Source of the DNA: Methylophilus sp.
Lineage (GTDB): Bacteria; Pseudomonadota; Gammaproteobacteria; Burkholderiales; Methylophilaceae
DNA: 64,000 nt
NCBI RefSeq assembly: GCF_008015755.1
Contig: NZ_SSGF01000011.1
Coordinates: 41,731-105,730 of the forward strand
Direction of reading: 5' to 3'
Shown: piece by piece, positions 1 through 8,413 of the stretch
Layout of the letters: each line of letters opens with the position of its first letter
Position numbering within the stretch: the stretch's first letter is position 1
Position numbers and translations under genes: made by a program
Notes under the pieces: generated by a model
Told to the model about the DNA's origin: nothing
What the model saw: the letters and a program-made list of their open reading frames with translations, nothing else
The model's database searches: none

Positions 1-638
1 AAGCCAGCCAGGCCTGACTGCCAGAATAAGACCACAATAGATAAGCCAAAGACGCCTAGCCATACCAGCATGCCTTTGGCTGCCACTGTTAAATGCGTTG
101 AAAAGCGGGTGATGACATTGGTTAAAGAGAATCCGATACCAGCAGATAAGGCCAGCCAGTCCGAGGTCGATTGCGGCCAAGGCCAGATCAGTTGACCGTC
201 AGTCAGCATTAAAACTGCACCCAGCAACGATAATGCAATCGCCAGCAACTGTGGTTTGTGCCAGGGCTCATGCAACCAGACTCTTGCCAGCAACAAGGTC
301 CATAGTGGTGATAGGTAAAATAGCAGCATGACGCGCATGACTTCGCCATCAATCACCGCCAGCACGTAGGCCAGGTTGGTCCAGCCAGCCACTAGGCTCA
401 GCCAATAGGCGGACGCTGGCACTTGCAGTACATACTTAAATCGCCGCCAGAACAGCACGCTGCCTATCAACAGCGCGAGGATATAGCTTAATAAGCTCGA
501 TTGCACGCCAGACAGGCCGATGTCATTGAGCAAACGGTAGGGATACCAGATCACGCCCCAGCATAATGCACCGTAAATCAATGCCACTGAGGCCGTATAT
601 TTTTGCCCAGAAGCTTTTTGTTTATGTGACAGGCTCAC
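1..638 (-). CDS. EamA/DMT-family transporter (partial, 3' end beyond window)
   Basis: Reading the minus strand from a GTG at 638-636 gives one open frame that runs off the left edge of the window. The product is very hydrophobic, with successive membrane segments such as ALIYGALCWGVIWYPYR, LLSYILALLIGSVLFW and LLAIALSLLGAVLML, and the pattern fits the ten-helix EamA drug/metabolite exporter family. The start is fixed fairly well because an in-frame TAA lies directly before the GTG. No clear Shine-Dalgarno is visible. The gene is missing from the ORF track, probably because it has no stop in the window. It is divergent from dapC with only 15 nt between the start codons. Substrate unknown. Confidence 0.8.
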   Translation of the reverse strand, partial: MSLSHKQKASGQKYTASVALIYGALCWGVIWYPYRLLNDIGLSGVQSSLLSYILALLIGSVLFWRRFKYVLQVPASAYWLSLVAGWTNLAYVLAVIDGEVMRVMLLFYLSPLWTLLLARVWLHEPWHKPQLLAIALSLLGAVLMLTDGQLIWPWPQSTSDWLALSAGIGFSLTNVITRFSTHLTVAAKGMLVWLGVFGLSIVVLFWQSGLAG

Positions 639-645
639 TTATAAT
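618..645 (+). promoter_or_regulatory. Candidate sigma-70 promoter of dapC (leaderless)
   Basis: A perfect TATAAT lies at 640-645, with a weak TTGTTT at about -35 and a 16-nt spacer. Transcription would start near 652, one or two bases before the dapC ATG at 654, and no ribosome binding site precedes that ATG. The promoter overlaps the first codons of the divergent EamA gene. Confidence 0.5.
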
Positions 646-653
646 ACACACCT

Positions 654-1844
654 ATGAATCCAAATTTAAATCTACTCCAGCCTTATCCGTTTCAACGCTT
701 GCGTGACTTGTTTCAGGGCCTGACGCCTAACCCGGCGTTTAACCATGTCAACTTGTCGATTGGTGAACCAAAACATGCGACGCCTGACATCATTCGCGAT
801 GCACTGGCAAGCAATCTAGCTGGATTGGCCAGCTATCCTACCACAATCGGCATCCCTGCCCTGCGTGAAGCGATCAATGCGTGGCTGCAACGCCGTTACC
901 AAATACCCGCACTCAATATTGATAAAGCGATTTTACCGGTCAATGGTAGCCGTGAAGCCCTGTTTGCCTTTGCGCAAGCGGTGATAGATACCAGTGTGGC
1001 GCGACAACCGGTGGTGATTTCGCCCAACCCGTTTTACCAGATTTACGAAGGCGCTGCTTTTTTGGCTGGTGCTCAGCCCTACTTTATCAACACCACGACA
1101 GACAATGACTTTAGTATGGATCTGACGCAGGTACCGGTAGATATTCTCAAGCGCACGCAATTGGTGTTTGTGTGCAGCCCGGGCAACCCTTCTGGCAAAG
1201 TCATGGATATTCAGGCTTGGAAAACATTGTTTGAATTATCAGATCAATATGGATTTGTGATCGCATCTGACGAATGTTACTCAGAAATCTATTTTAATGA
1301 AAATAACGCACCGGTTGGCGCATTGCAGGCCGCGCATCAACTCGGACGTGATTTTACGCGCATTGTGATGTTCAGCTCGCTTTCCAAACGCTCCAATGTC
1401 CCTGGTATGCGCTCTGGCTTTGTCGCAGGAGATGCCGATATCGTCGAAAAATTCGCCTTATACCGTACCTACCATGGGTGCGCCATGAACCCGGCAGTAC
1501 AGGCCGCCAGCGTCGTGGCCTGGAATGACGAAGCACATGTAAGACAAAATCGTGCCTTATATAGTGAAAAATTCAGCGCAGTCACACCGCTATTGCAGCA
1601 AGTCTGGCCACACACGCAATTGCCAGATGCGGCTTTTTATTTATGGATTAATACGCAACAAGACGATACCGTTGTTGCAAGTCAGCTATATCAGGAGCTA
1701 AACATTACAGTGTTGCCTGGCTCATTCCTGGCGCGTGAGGCGCATGGCGTCAACCCAGGTAAAGGCTTTATTCGCATGGCGCTGGTAGCTGCGACAGAAG
1801 AAACCATAGCCGCTGCGCAAAGAATCAAAGAGCACCTAAAGTAA
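654..1844 (+). CDS. dapC: Succinyldiaminopimelate transaminase
   Basis: PLP-dependent class I/II aminotransferase of 396 residues. It converts N-succinyl-2-amino-6-ketopimelate to N-succinyl-LL-diaminopimelate in lysine and peptidoglycan precursor synthesis. The opening NPNLNLLQPYPFQRLRDL followed by SIGEPKH is typical of DapC. The SPGNPSGK motif lies near residues 175-182, and SSLSKRS carries the predicted Schiff-base lysine at about K245. The length fits the family. The ATG has no ribosome binding site but sits just after a TATAAT, so the mRNA may be leaderless. A strong hairpin terminator follows the stop. A related aminotransferase of the same fold class cannot be fully excluded, but the N-terminal signature supports DapC. 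Confidence 0.9.
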   Translation: MNPNLNLLQPYPFQRLRDLFQGLTPNPAFNHVNLSIGEPKHATPDIIRDALASNLAGLASYPTTIGIPALREAINAWLQRRYQIPALNIDKAILPVNGSREALFAFAQAVIDTSVARQPVVISPNPFYQIYEGAAFLAGAQPYFINTTTDNDFSMDLTQVPVDILKRTQLVFVCSPGNPSGKVMDIQAWKTLFELSDQYGFVIASDECYSEIYFNENNAPVGALQAAHQLGRDFTRIVMFSSLSKRSNVPGMRSGFVAGDADIVEKFALYRTYHGCAMNPAVQAASVVAWNDEAHVRQNRALYSEKFSAVTPLLQQVWPHTQLPDAAFYLWINTQQDDTVVASQLYQELNITVLPGSFLAREAHGVNPGKGFIRMALVAATEETIAAAQRIKEHLK

Positions 1845-1860
1845 ATCGTGCGTTAATAAC

Positions 1861-1895
1861 AAAAAAGCCGGTTGCAAATGCAAACCGGCTTTTTT
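1861..1895. terminator. Bidirectional intrinsic terminator between dapC and PEP-CTERM gene
   Basis: AAAAAAGCCGGTT, a 9-nt loop, then AACCGGCTTTTTT. The GC-rich stem is flanked by A and T tracts and so can serve both convergent genes. Confidence 0.85.
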
Positions 1896-1909
1896 ATGAC
1901 AAGCAAAAA

Positions 1910-2428
1910 TTAAGCAAATTTTCTGCGAGCGATCAAACCAATAATACCTAAGCCAACCAGCATTAAAGCATTACTTTCTGGCTCTGGTACTGGTACGGTG
2001 GTCTCGTACGCAGTAAAAGTCAATTTATTTGCCAGCGTAACATTAAATGCACCTGGGTTAAATTTGAAAACATAATCATTGCCTGCTGCCAGATCAATAA
2101 ACGTAAAAGTGGTTGTCGAACCTACTGTCAAAAACGGGATATTATACGATGAAATAAACGAATTTGAAGAATCATACAGACTGAATGTTGAACCAACGCC
2201 GATACCAAGCAGCGCTTTAAAATCAACAGTGACTGTAGAGTCAGAACTCAAATCGAATTTGTAAAGGTCTGGTAAAAAGAAAGCGCCAACTTGCAGTAAA
2301 GACTGATCAACCACCGGGCCATTGTTCAAATCACCCAAATCAGTAACGTTAGTGGTCGCAAACGCTTGATGTGAAAAACTGATGGCAGAAATTAATGCCA
2401 TAGATCCTAATACATTAGATACTTTCAT
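1910..2428 (-). CDS. PEP-CTERM sorting-domain protein (small secreted protein)
   Basis: A 172-residue exported protein. It has an N-terminal signal peptide (cleavage probable after HQAFA), a threonine/serine-rich beta-type middle, and a C-terminal sorting signal made of VPEPES, a hydrophobic helix (ALMLVGLGIIGLI) and a basic tail (ARRKFA). Such tails are recognised and cleaved by exosortases, and an exosortase-B gene lies in this window at 28.4-29.3 kb. The ATG has a good ribosome binding site (AGGAGA). The gene is 55 nt downstream of a second PEP-CTERM gene on the same strand and may be co-transcribed. The middle region resembles the small PEP-CTERM proteins often found in Methylophilaceae. 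The specific function is unknown, with a role in the extracellular matrix or biofilm being plausible. Confidence 0.88.
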   Translation of the reverse strand: MKVSNVLGSMALISAISFSHQAFATTNVTDLGDLNNGPVVDQSLLQVGAFFLPDLYKFDLSSDSTVTVDFKALLGIGVGSTFSLYDSSNSFISSYNIPFLTVGSTTTFTFIDLAAGNDYVFKFNPGAFNVTLANKLTFTAYETTVPVPEPESNALMLVGLGIIGLIARRKFA

Positions 2429-2483
2429 ACCTTCTCCTAGATTAAAAAATAATTAACAAAAAAACACTAAAACATAAACTAAA

Positions 2484-2996
2484 TCATACAGAACGAGGTT
2501 TACGCAATGAGATAAGACCCATGATAGTCAGGCCAAACATCAACATCGAACTCAAGTCAGGCTCCGGTACTGGAGTCGTCAGGTTCGTACTCAAGAAATA
2601 TTTCCCACCAAAAAAGCCATCAGCGGTGCCCGTAACTCTTAATTGATAAGAGTTACCAGCAGATAGTAGATAAGGACCGGTTAACAAAGTGTTGGACGCG
2701 TCGTATAGCCCAAATGTCAACGTTTCCTCAGCGAGGTGGTAGCCGGGCTCATTATAAGCAGTCGCTTGAAATGTGAATGGAAGTGTAAAGGTGATATCTG
2801 GATCAATATAGAGATCATAAATATCAGTAAAGTTAAAAGGCTCAGACGGCTCAGAAACACCAGCATCACGCTTGACCACTGCCAATACAGGAGTTTCACC
2901 ATAACTTAAAGTGACGTTAGTAGCTTGTGCATAACCGCTAAAAACAAATGCAGCAGCCGTGACAATTGATAATTTTTTTAACCAATGCATAAACAT
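2484..2996 (-). CDS. PEP-CTERM sorting-domain protein (second copy)
   Basis: A 170-residue secreted protein built like its downstream neighbour. It has a signal peptide (WLKKLSIVTAAAFVFSGYAQA), a beta-rich body with LTFGLYDASNTLL that parallels STFSLYDSSNSFI in the neighbour, and a C-terminal PVPEPDLSSMLMFGLTIMGL helix followed by a basic RKPRSV tail. The shared body pattern suggests the two genes are diverged tandem duplicates. GAGGAG lies about 8 nt before the first ATG; a second ATG two codons later is also possible. It is a likely substrate of the exosortase XrtB encoded in the exopolysaccharide locus. The function beyond sorting is unknown. Confidence 0.88.
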   Translation of the reverse strand: MFMHWLKKLSIVTAAAFVFSGYAQATNVTLSYGETPVLAVVKRDAGVSEPSEPFNFTDIYDLYIDPDITFTLPFTFQATAYNEPGYHLAEETLTFGLYDASNTLLTGPYLLSAGNSYQLRVTGTADGFFGGKYFLSTNLTTPVPEPDLSSMLMFGLTIMGLISLRKPRSV

Positions 2997-3330
2997 GGTA
3001 TTTCTCCTCGGTACAGTTAGGTATCAGCCATCTTATTATGACGTTGGGCTTTGTTATATAGCCCATATTGGCCAATCACTTTTTAATCTTAGTAAGCAAA
3101 AAGCAGACCAAAATTTTAAAAGCAAATAAGACTATGATTTCATTTGATTTTTTATGCGATAAACATTAAGACAGCGTGGTGATTTGTTTACTATGCACCA
3201 CTTTTTAGAACCAGATGTTTGCAATGCACCATTTTAATGCGCGTATTTTACAGCATCTTTGCAAAAGGTAACAAAGGAATTAGTCAGAAATATGACAAAA
3301 ATGTCGATATTGCTGATTAATCAAGCGCAT
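2997..3330. other. AT-rich intergenic region without a gene
   Basis: This stretch separates the PEP-CTERM pair from the sugar-nucleotide operon. It should hold the promoter of the PEP-CTERM genes. I see two copies of ATGCACCA (3193 and 3224) spaced 31 nt apart, about three helical turns, each followed by a T-rich run. No convincing sigma-54 -24/-12 element and no RNA gene was found. Confidence 0.4.
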
Positions 3331-4761
3331 TTAAAGATACGCAAGTTGCTTTAATACCTTGTTAACCAATGCTTGAGATAGAGTGGCTGAGTCACTTTCA
3401 ACATAACAACGTAACTCCGGCGCATTTCCGGATGGGCGTAAATGAATAATGTGACCTGAAATGCACGTCACTCTGAGACCATCTGTTGTATCAACATCCC
3501 TAACCGTCTCATCTAGATTCAGAGCCTGTAGCATTGTCTGCGCTGAACTAGACCAGCTTTCAATCAACGCCTTACTTTTTTTCGTTGCAAAATTTTGCAA
3601 GCGATCACTGGCGGTATACCGTTGTGGTAAGACGGCCACCAAAGCTGAAAGTGGTTGATTTTGGCGTTTGGCTTGTGCTAACAAGCAGACCACAGGCAAT
3701 ACCGCATCGCGGGTCGGCAGTGGTGCCAATGTTGGGTAGGCCGGAACGCTTGATCCTAACAAGAAGCCACCGTTAGCTTCAAAACCAGCCACGCTGCTGG
3801 CGCCGTTTTTTTGCAACGTTTCCATGCCAGCAATCACATAAGGCGAGCCAATGCGTGTACGCATAACGTGCTTAAATGCACCACTGGCCTCGATCGCGGT
3901 ATTACAACTAACAGGCACCGCCAAATGCGTGATGTTAAGTGCTTGTGCAGTCAGCAGGCCAACAATATCCCCACGTAGCCACTGGCCTTTTTCATCGCTC
4001 ATCAAGGGCCGATCACCATCACCATCGGTTGAGATGATCGCATCTACTTGATACTCGCTGGCCCAGTCTAAGCCCTTTTGCATATCCTCTGCAGACACAG
4101 CCTCGGTATCAATCGGAACAAACGTATCCGAGCGTGCCAGGCAAATGACTTCTGCACCTAGCTCGGTGAATAATTGCGGCAACAAATCACGGCCAACGCT
4201 GGAGTGTTGATACACTGCCAGCTTCTGGCCTGCGAGTGCGCCCTCGCCCAGCAGGTCTTTATAGCGCTGCATATACGCATTTCTGGGCGCAGAATTTTCC
4301 GCAGGCAACGCTGACGATACCCCGGCAAATGCCTGCAACTCAGCGGCCAGCATCGCACTTTCGTCAGCCTTGCTGATCTCACCATCAGGCCGGTAGAACT
4401 TGAGGCCGTTGCGGTCAAACGGGATATGGCTGCCAGTGACCATGATGCCGGGTATCTGGCTGGTTTGTGCAAACAACGCCAGCGCTGGGGTTGGAATCGC
4501 CCCACAAAAAATCACCTCTAGGCCCAATTGTTTAAGCATGTTGGCACAAGCGTTAGCAATCTTGGGGCTACTAGGACGCAAGTCAATCGCAACGGCCACC
4601 TGCTTAAAGTTAAAAGACTGCTTGAGTGTCTGGATAAACGCTTGCGTGTACGCGGCACACACGTCATCGGTCATCGCGGTGACCAATCCCCTGGCACCAC
4701 TGGTGCCAAAACCCACGCCACTTTGCTGCATCACGTCTTGTAACATATTGGCATTGTGCAT
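3331..4761 (-). CDS. Phosphomannomutase / phosphoglucomutase family protein
   Basis: Alpha-D-phosphohexomutase of about 476 residues that interconverts hexose 6-phosphate and 1-phosphate to feed GDP-mannose and possibly UDP-glucose synthesis. The family landmarks appear in order: GTSGARG near the N-terminus, the phosphoserine loop VTGSHIP, the metal loop STDGDGDRP, the sugar loop FEANGG, and the phosphate-binding RPSGNAPELR near the C-terminus. The track start (a TTG at 4836) would overlap manC by 74 nt, so I prefer the ATG at 4761, one base after the manC stop. It is the last gene of the operon tagA-like, ugd, galE, manC, mutase. Substrate preference (Man or Glc) cannot be settled here. Adjacency to manC favours mannose. 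Confidence 0.88.
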   Translation of the reverse strand: MHNANMLQDVMQQSGVGFGTSGARGLVTAMTDDVCAAYTQAFIQTLKQSFNFKQVAVAIDLRPSSPKIANACANMLKQLGLEVIFCGAIPTPALALFAQTSQIPGIMVTGSHIPFDRNGLKFYRPDGEISKADESAMLAAELQAFAGVSSALPAENSAPRNAYMQRYKDLLGEGALAGQKLAVYQHSSVGRDLLPQLFTELGAEVICLARSDTFVPIDTEAVSAEDMQKGLDWASEYQVDAIISTDGDGDRPLMSDEKGQWLRGDIVGLLTAQALNITHLAVPVSCNTAIEASGAFKHVMRTRIGSPYVIAGMETLQKNGASSVAGFEANGGFLLGSSVPAYPTLAPLPTRDAVLPVVCLLAQAKRQNQPLSALVAVLPQRYTASDRLQNFATKKSKALIESWSSSAQTMLQALNLDETVRDVDTTDGLRVTCISGHIIHLRPSGNAPELRCYVESDSATLSQALVNKVLKQLAYL

Positions 4762-4762
4762 C

Positions 4763-6175
4763 TTAGTTGCGGCCATAGGTGTCTTCGTAACGGACAATAT
4801 CATCCTCACCCAGATAGCTGCCAGATTGCACTTCAATTAAATGCAAAGGCAATTTACCTGGATTTTCCAGGCGATGCGTTGAACCGATCGGGATATAAGT
4901 CGATTCATTTTCAGTAAATAGTTTGGTCTCACCATCGACGGTAATCATGGCCGACCCACTGACCACCACCCAATGTTCAGCGCGGTGATGATGCATTTGT
5001 AGTGACAGTTTTTCACCAGGTTTCACCATAATGCGCTTGACCTGAAAGCGTTCGCCGACATCGATACCTTCATACCAGCCCCATGGGCGATAGACGCGCG
5101 GATGCACTTGATGCTCGGTACGGCCGCTCGCTTTGAGGTGGTCCACAATGTTTTTTACATCCTGCGCATAGTCTCGATGCGCGACCAGCACCGCATCCCC
5201 GGTTTCTACAATCAGTAAATCTTCCACACCCACTGCGGCGACAAATCGGTGCTCGGCACGGATCAGCGTGTTTTTAACATTTTTCAAAAACACATCACCA
5301 CGCGCAGCATTGCCTGCCTCATCATTTGGCTGCACGTCTTTTAATGCCGTCCATGAGCCGACATCATTCCAGCCCATACTTGCCGGGACAACCGCGGCAA
5401 GCTTGGTTTTTTCCATGACTGCATAGTCGATCGAGTCCGAAGGCGACTCGGCAAATGAAGCCTCATGCAGCCGTACAAAATCGAGATCTTTATAGCTTTG
5501 CTCAACCGCTTTAGTGACAGCATTCACCATGGCTGGCGCATATTGTTGCAACTCGGCCAGGAATAGCGCTGGTTTAAACAGAAACATCCCGCTATTCCAG
5601 TTGAAGTTACCGGCGTCCAGGTATTGTTGAGCGGTAACTGCATCTGGCTTTTCTACAAAACGCGCGACTTCAAAGCAACCATCCGCAGCGCTAAGGGGGC
5701 TGCCAGATTGAATATAACCATAACCAGTCTCTGGGTGGGTTGGCTTGATCCCAAAAGTCACCAGTTTGCCCTGCTCTGCTGCGACACTGGCGCGTCGTAC
5801 CGCAGCCTCAAAGGCCGCGACATCGCTAATCACATGGTCAGCCGGCAACACCAGCATTAATACATTTTTGTCTTTTAAAGCAATCGCTGCGGCAGCAATG
5901 GCTGGCGCCGTGTTACGTGCCACTGGCTCCAGCACAATCGCCTCAGGGTTAAGGCCAACCAGGCGCAACTGTTCTGCGACGAGAAAGCGATGGTCATTGC
6001 CACATACCACAATAGGCGCTTCAACATCTGCCCAGCTAGAAAGTCTGAGCAAGGTTTCCTGCAGCATGGTGTTTTCAGTGACCAGGGGCAACAACTGTTT
6101 GGGCAACACTGCGCGTGACAGTGGCCATAAGCGTGTACCAGAACCACCAGATAGAATCACTGGAACAATTTTCAT
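4763..6175 (-). CDS. manC: Mannose-1-phosphate guanylyltransferase / mannose-6-phosphate isomerase
   Basis: Bifunctional AlgA/CpsB-type enzyme making GDP-mannose. The nucleotidyltransferase domain starts with LSGGSGTRLWPLSR, contains FVEKPD and GWNDVGSW, and fills roughly residues 1-340. A type II phosphomannose isomerase cupin follows, with RPWGWYEG and the metal-binding HHHRAEHW. About 470 residues is the usual length for the fused form. The track start is a TTG. I choose the ATG three codons later because AAGG stands 9 nt before it and the sequence then begins directly with the nucleotide-binding strand. The stop codon is separated by one base from the mutase start, implying translational coupling. 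GDP-mannose is presumably used by the exopolysaccharide glycosyltransferases. Confidence 0.93.
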   Translation of the reverse strand: MKIVPVILSGGSGTRLWPLSRAVLPKQLLPLVTENTMLQETLLRLSSWADVEAPIVVCGNDHRFLVAEQLRLVGLNPEAIVLEPVARNTAPAIAAAAIALKDKNVLMLVLPADHVISDVAAFEAAVRRASVAAEQGKLVTFGIKPTHPETGYGYIQSGSPLSAADGCFEVARFVEKPDAVTAQQYLDAGNFNWNSGMFLFKPALFLAELQQYAPAMVNAVTKAVEQSYKDLDFVRLHEASFAESPSDSIDYAVMEKTKLAAVVPASMGWNDVGSWTALKDVQPNDEAGNAARGDVFLKNVKNTLIRAEHRFVAAVGVEDLLIVETGDAVLVAHRDYAQDVKNIVDHLKASGRTEHQVHPRVYRPWGWYEGIDVGERFQVKRIMVKPGEKLSLQMHHHRAEHWVVVSGSAMITVDGETKLFTENESTYIPIGSTHRLENPGKLPLHLIEVQSGSYLGEDDIVRYEDTYGRN

Positions 6176-6208
6176 CTTTATCAACCTTGTGCTTATATTT
6201 TGAATTCG

Positions 6209-7183
6209 TTAATTTAGCTGTTTGAGTTCCCACTGCCAGGCATGTGAGACGATGGTATCCAGAGCCGTGTATGTCGGTTGCCAAGCCAGTGTGCTTCTAG
6301 CACGCTTGGCATCAGCCACCAATCTCGCTGGGTCGCCTTCCCGTCTGGGGCCGTTAATTACGGTGACTTGCTTGCCTGACACTTTTTGTACGGCATCAAT
6401 GACTTCCTGCACAGAAAAACCGGAGCCATTGCCAAGATTAAAGCAGTCGCTGCTCCCGCCTTTGGTTAAATACTCCAAAGCCGCCAAGTGTGCAGAACAT
6501 AAATCCACAATATGAATATAGTCGCGAATACAAGTCCCATCGGGCGTATCGTAATCACGGCCAAATACCTGGATACTTTCGCGTCTGCCTGAGGCAGCTT
6601 GCAAAATCAGGGGGATTAAATGTGTCTCTGGATCATGGCGCTCACCCAATTGCCCTTCAGGGTCAGCCCCAGCTGCATTAAAGTAACGCAAGCAGACTGA
6701 GCGCAAATCGAACGCTTTACTATAATCAGCCAGCACCTGCTCAATCATCCATTTGGATCGACCATAAGGGTTCAGTGGCCGGTTGGGGTGCGCTTCATCA
6801 ATCGGCACATAGTCAGGCTCGCCAAACACCGCCGCGGTCGATGAAAATATAAACTTTTTCACATCATACTTGAGCATCACATCGAGCAGATTGAGCGTAT
6901 TGGTGACATTGTTCCGGTAGTAGATATCCGGCTTGCGTACCGACTCACCCACCTGAATATAAGAAGCAAAATGCATCACTGCCTCAGGCTGATGCTGTTC
7001 AAATACCTGATTCAGACACTCGGGATCAGCCAAATCGCCTTTAACAAAGGCGCCACCCAGCACCGCATCGCGGTGACCGCTAGATAAATTATCCAGCGTA
7101 ATCACCTCATGGCCTGCACCCAGCAACATTTTTACCATGTGTGAGCCAATATACCCTGCCCCACCTACAACCAACACTCGCAT
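6209..7183 (-). CDS. galE: UDP-glucose 4-epimerase
   Basis: Extended short-chain dehydrogenase of 324 residues that interconverts UDP-glucose and UDP-galactose. The NAD-binding GGAGYIGSH is at residues 7-15, the serine/threonine of FSSTAAVFG is near 114-116, and the catalytic YGRSK has Tyr140 and Lys144. Length and the GalE-type NPYGRSK and RYFNAAGADP segments fit well. It lies in the middle of the sugar-nucleotide operon with short gaps on both sides (18 nt to ugd, 33 nt to manC). It probably provides UDP-galactose for the exopolysaccharide. UDP-GlcNAc could be an additional substrate and cannot be excluded from sequence alone. Confidence 0.93.
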   Translation of the reverse strand: MRVLVVGGAGYIGSHMVKMLLGAGHEVITLDNLSSGHRDAVLGGAFVKGDLADPECLNQVFEQHQPEAVMHFASYIQVGESVRKPDIYYRNNVTNTLNLLDVMLKYDVKKFIFSSTAAVFGEPDYVPIDEAHPNRPLNPYGRSKWMIEQVLADYSKAFDLRSVCLRYFNAAGADPEGQLGERHDPETHLIPLILQAASGRRESIQVFGRDYDTPDGTCIRDYIHIVDLCSAHLAALEYLTKGGSSDCFNLGNGSGFSVQEVIDAVQKVSGKQVTVINGPRREGDPARLVADAKRARSTLAWQPTYTALDTIVSHAWQWELKQLN

Positions 7184-7201
7184 AGCGTCTTCCAGAAAAG
7201 A

Positions 7202-8368
7202 TTAATCGCTGCCGAACAAGTCCCGTGTATAGACTTTGTCTACCACATCAGCCAACTCTTTGGCTTGTCTGTTGGCAATAATAACATCTGACATTTGTTT
7301 GAACTGATTGAGATCTTTAACCACTTTAGAGTTAAAAAACTCAGCTTCCTCCAGCACTGGCTCATACACCACCACTTCGATGCCCTTCCCTTTGATCCGC
7401 TTCATAATTCCCTGGATAGAGGATGCTCTGAAGTTATCTGACCCTGCCTTCATGATCAAACGATAAATACCTACGACCTTGGGTTTCTTTCTGATGATGC
7501 TATCTGCAACAAAGTCTTTACGGGTGGTATTGGCATCAACGATCGCATTAATCAGGTTTTGCGGCACTTGTGAGTAGTTGGCCAGCAACTGCTTGGTATC
7601 TTTAGGCAAACAGTAACCGCCGTAACCAAATGATGGATTGTTGTAATGATTGCCAATCCGTGGATCCATACAGACGCCTTCAATGATCTGACGCGTATTG
7701 AGGCCATGCGTCTCGGCGTAAGTGTCCAGCTCGTTAAAGTAAGCCACGCGCATGGCAAGATACGTGTTTGCAAACAGCTTGATTGCTTCAGCCTCAGAGC
7801 TATTAGTCAATAAAATAGCAGCATCTGGCTTCAGGCAGTTCTCTTTGAGCAGATTAGCAAATTTTTGCGCGCGCTCTGACACCTCGCCCACCACAATGCG
7901 TGATGGATACAGGTTATCGTAAAGGGCTTTGCCCTCACGCAAAAACTCAGGCGAGAACATCAGATTTTTGCAATTGAGTTCGGCGCGGATTTTTTCTGTG
8001 TAACCAACAGGAATAGTTGATTTAATGACCATCACCGCATCAGGGTTGATAGCCATCACATCTTTAATCACGGCTTCAACAGATTTCGTGTTGAAGTAAT
8101 TGGTTTCAGCGTCGTAGTCAGTCGGTGTTGCAATCACGACAAACTCAGCATTTTGATACGCCTCATTTTTGTCAGTGGTCGCTTTAAAATTCAACTGTTT
8201 ATTGGCTAAAAAATCTTCGATTTCGTGGTCAACAATCGGTGATTTTTTCTGATTGAGCAGTGCCACTTTTTCCGGCACGATATCTAGCGCGACCACTTCA
8301 TTTTTTTGAGCCAATAATACGGCCAATGACAATCCGACATATCCAGTACCAGCAATTGCAATCTTCAC
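7202..8368 (-). CDS. ugd: UDP-glucose 6-dehydrogenase
   Basis: NAD-dependent four-electron oxidation of UDP-glucose to UDP-glucuronate, 388 residues. The N-terminal Rossmann motif GTGYVGLS is at residues 7-14, the central FSPEFLREG segment is near 138-146, and the catalytic cysteine (C253) is in [12 protein letters not shown]. The 388-residue length matches the short, Klebsiella/Salmonella-type Ugd. It lies between the TagA-like transferase and galE in one operon. The product indicates that the exopolysaccharide may carry uronic acid, which would make it anionic. This is inference from precursor supply. Confidence 0.94.
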   Translation of the reverse strand: MKIAIAGTGYVGLSLAVLLAQKNEVVALDIVPEKVALLNQKKSPIVDHEIEDFLANKQLNFKATTDKNEAYQNAEFVVIATPTDYDAETNYFNTKSVEAVIKDVMAINPDAVMVIKSTIPVGYTEKIRAELNCKNLMFSPEFLREGKALYDNLYPSRIVVGEVSERAQKFANLLKENCLKPDAAILLTNSSEAEAIKLFANTYLAMRVAYFNELDTYAETHGLNTRQIIEGVCMDPRIGNHYNNPSFGYGGYCLPKDTKQLLANYSQVPQNLINAIVDANTTRKDFVADSIIRKKPKVVGIYRLIMKAGSDNFRASSIQGIMKRIKGKGIEVVVYEPVLEEAEFFNSKVVKDLNQFKQMSDVIIANRQAKELADVVDKVYTRDLFGSD

Positions 8369-8413
8369 AGGGGCTCCTTCATATTTCTAAACTAAAATCT
8401 GTTGTGACGCCGA

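Noticed and set aside
3055-3080. Possible sigma-54 promoter (TTGGCC ... GGGCT on the minus strand) for the PEP-CTERM genes
   Set aside because: The GG to GC distance is one base short and the flanking bases do not match the -24/-12 consensus.
4400-4840. 146-residue plus-strand ORF over the phosphomannomutase gene
   Set aside because: Antisense shadow of conserved coding sequence, no family resemblance.
5745-6203. 152-residue plus-strand ORF over manC
   Set aside because: Antisense shadow of the conserved nucleotidyltransferase domain.
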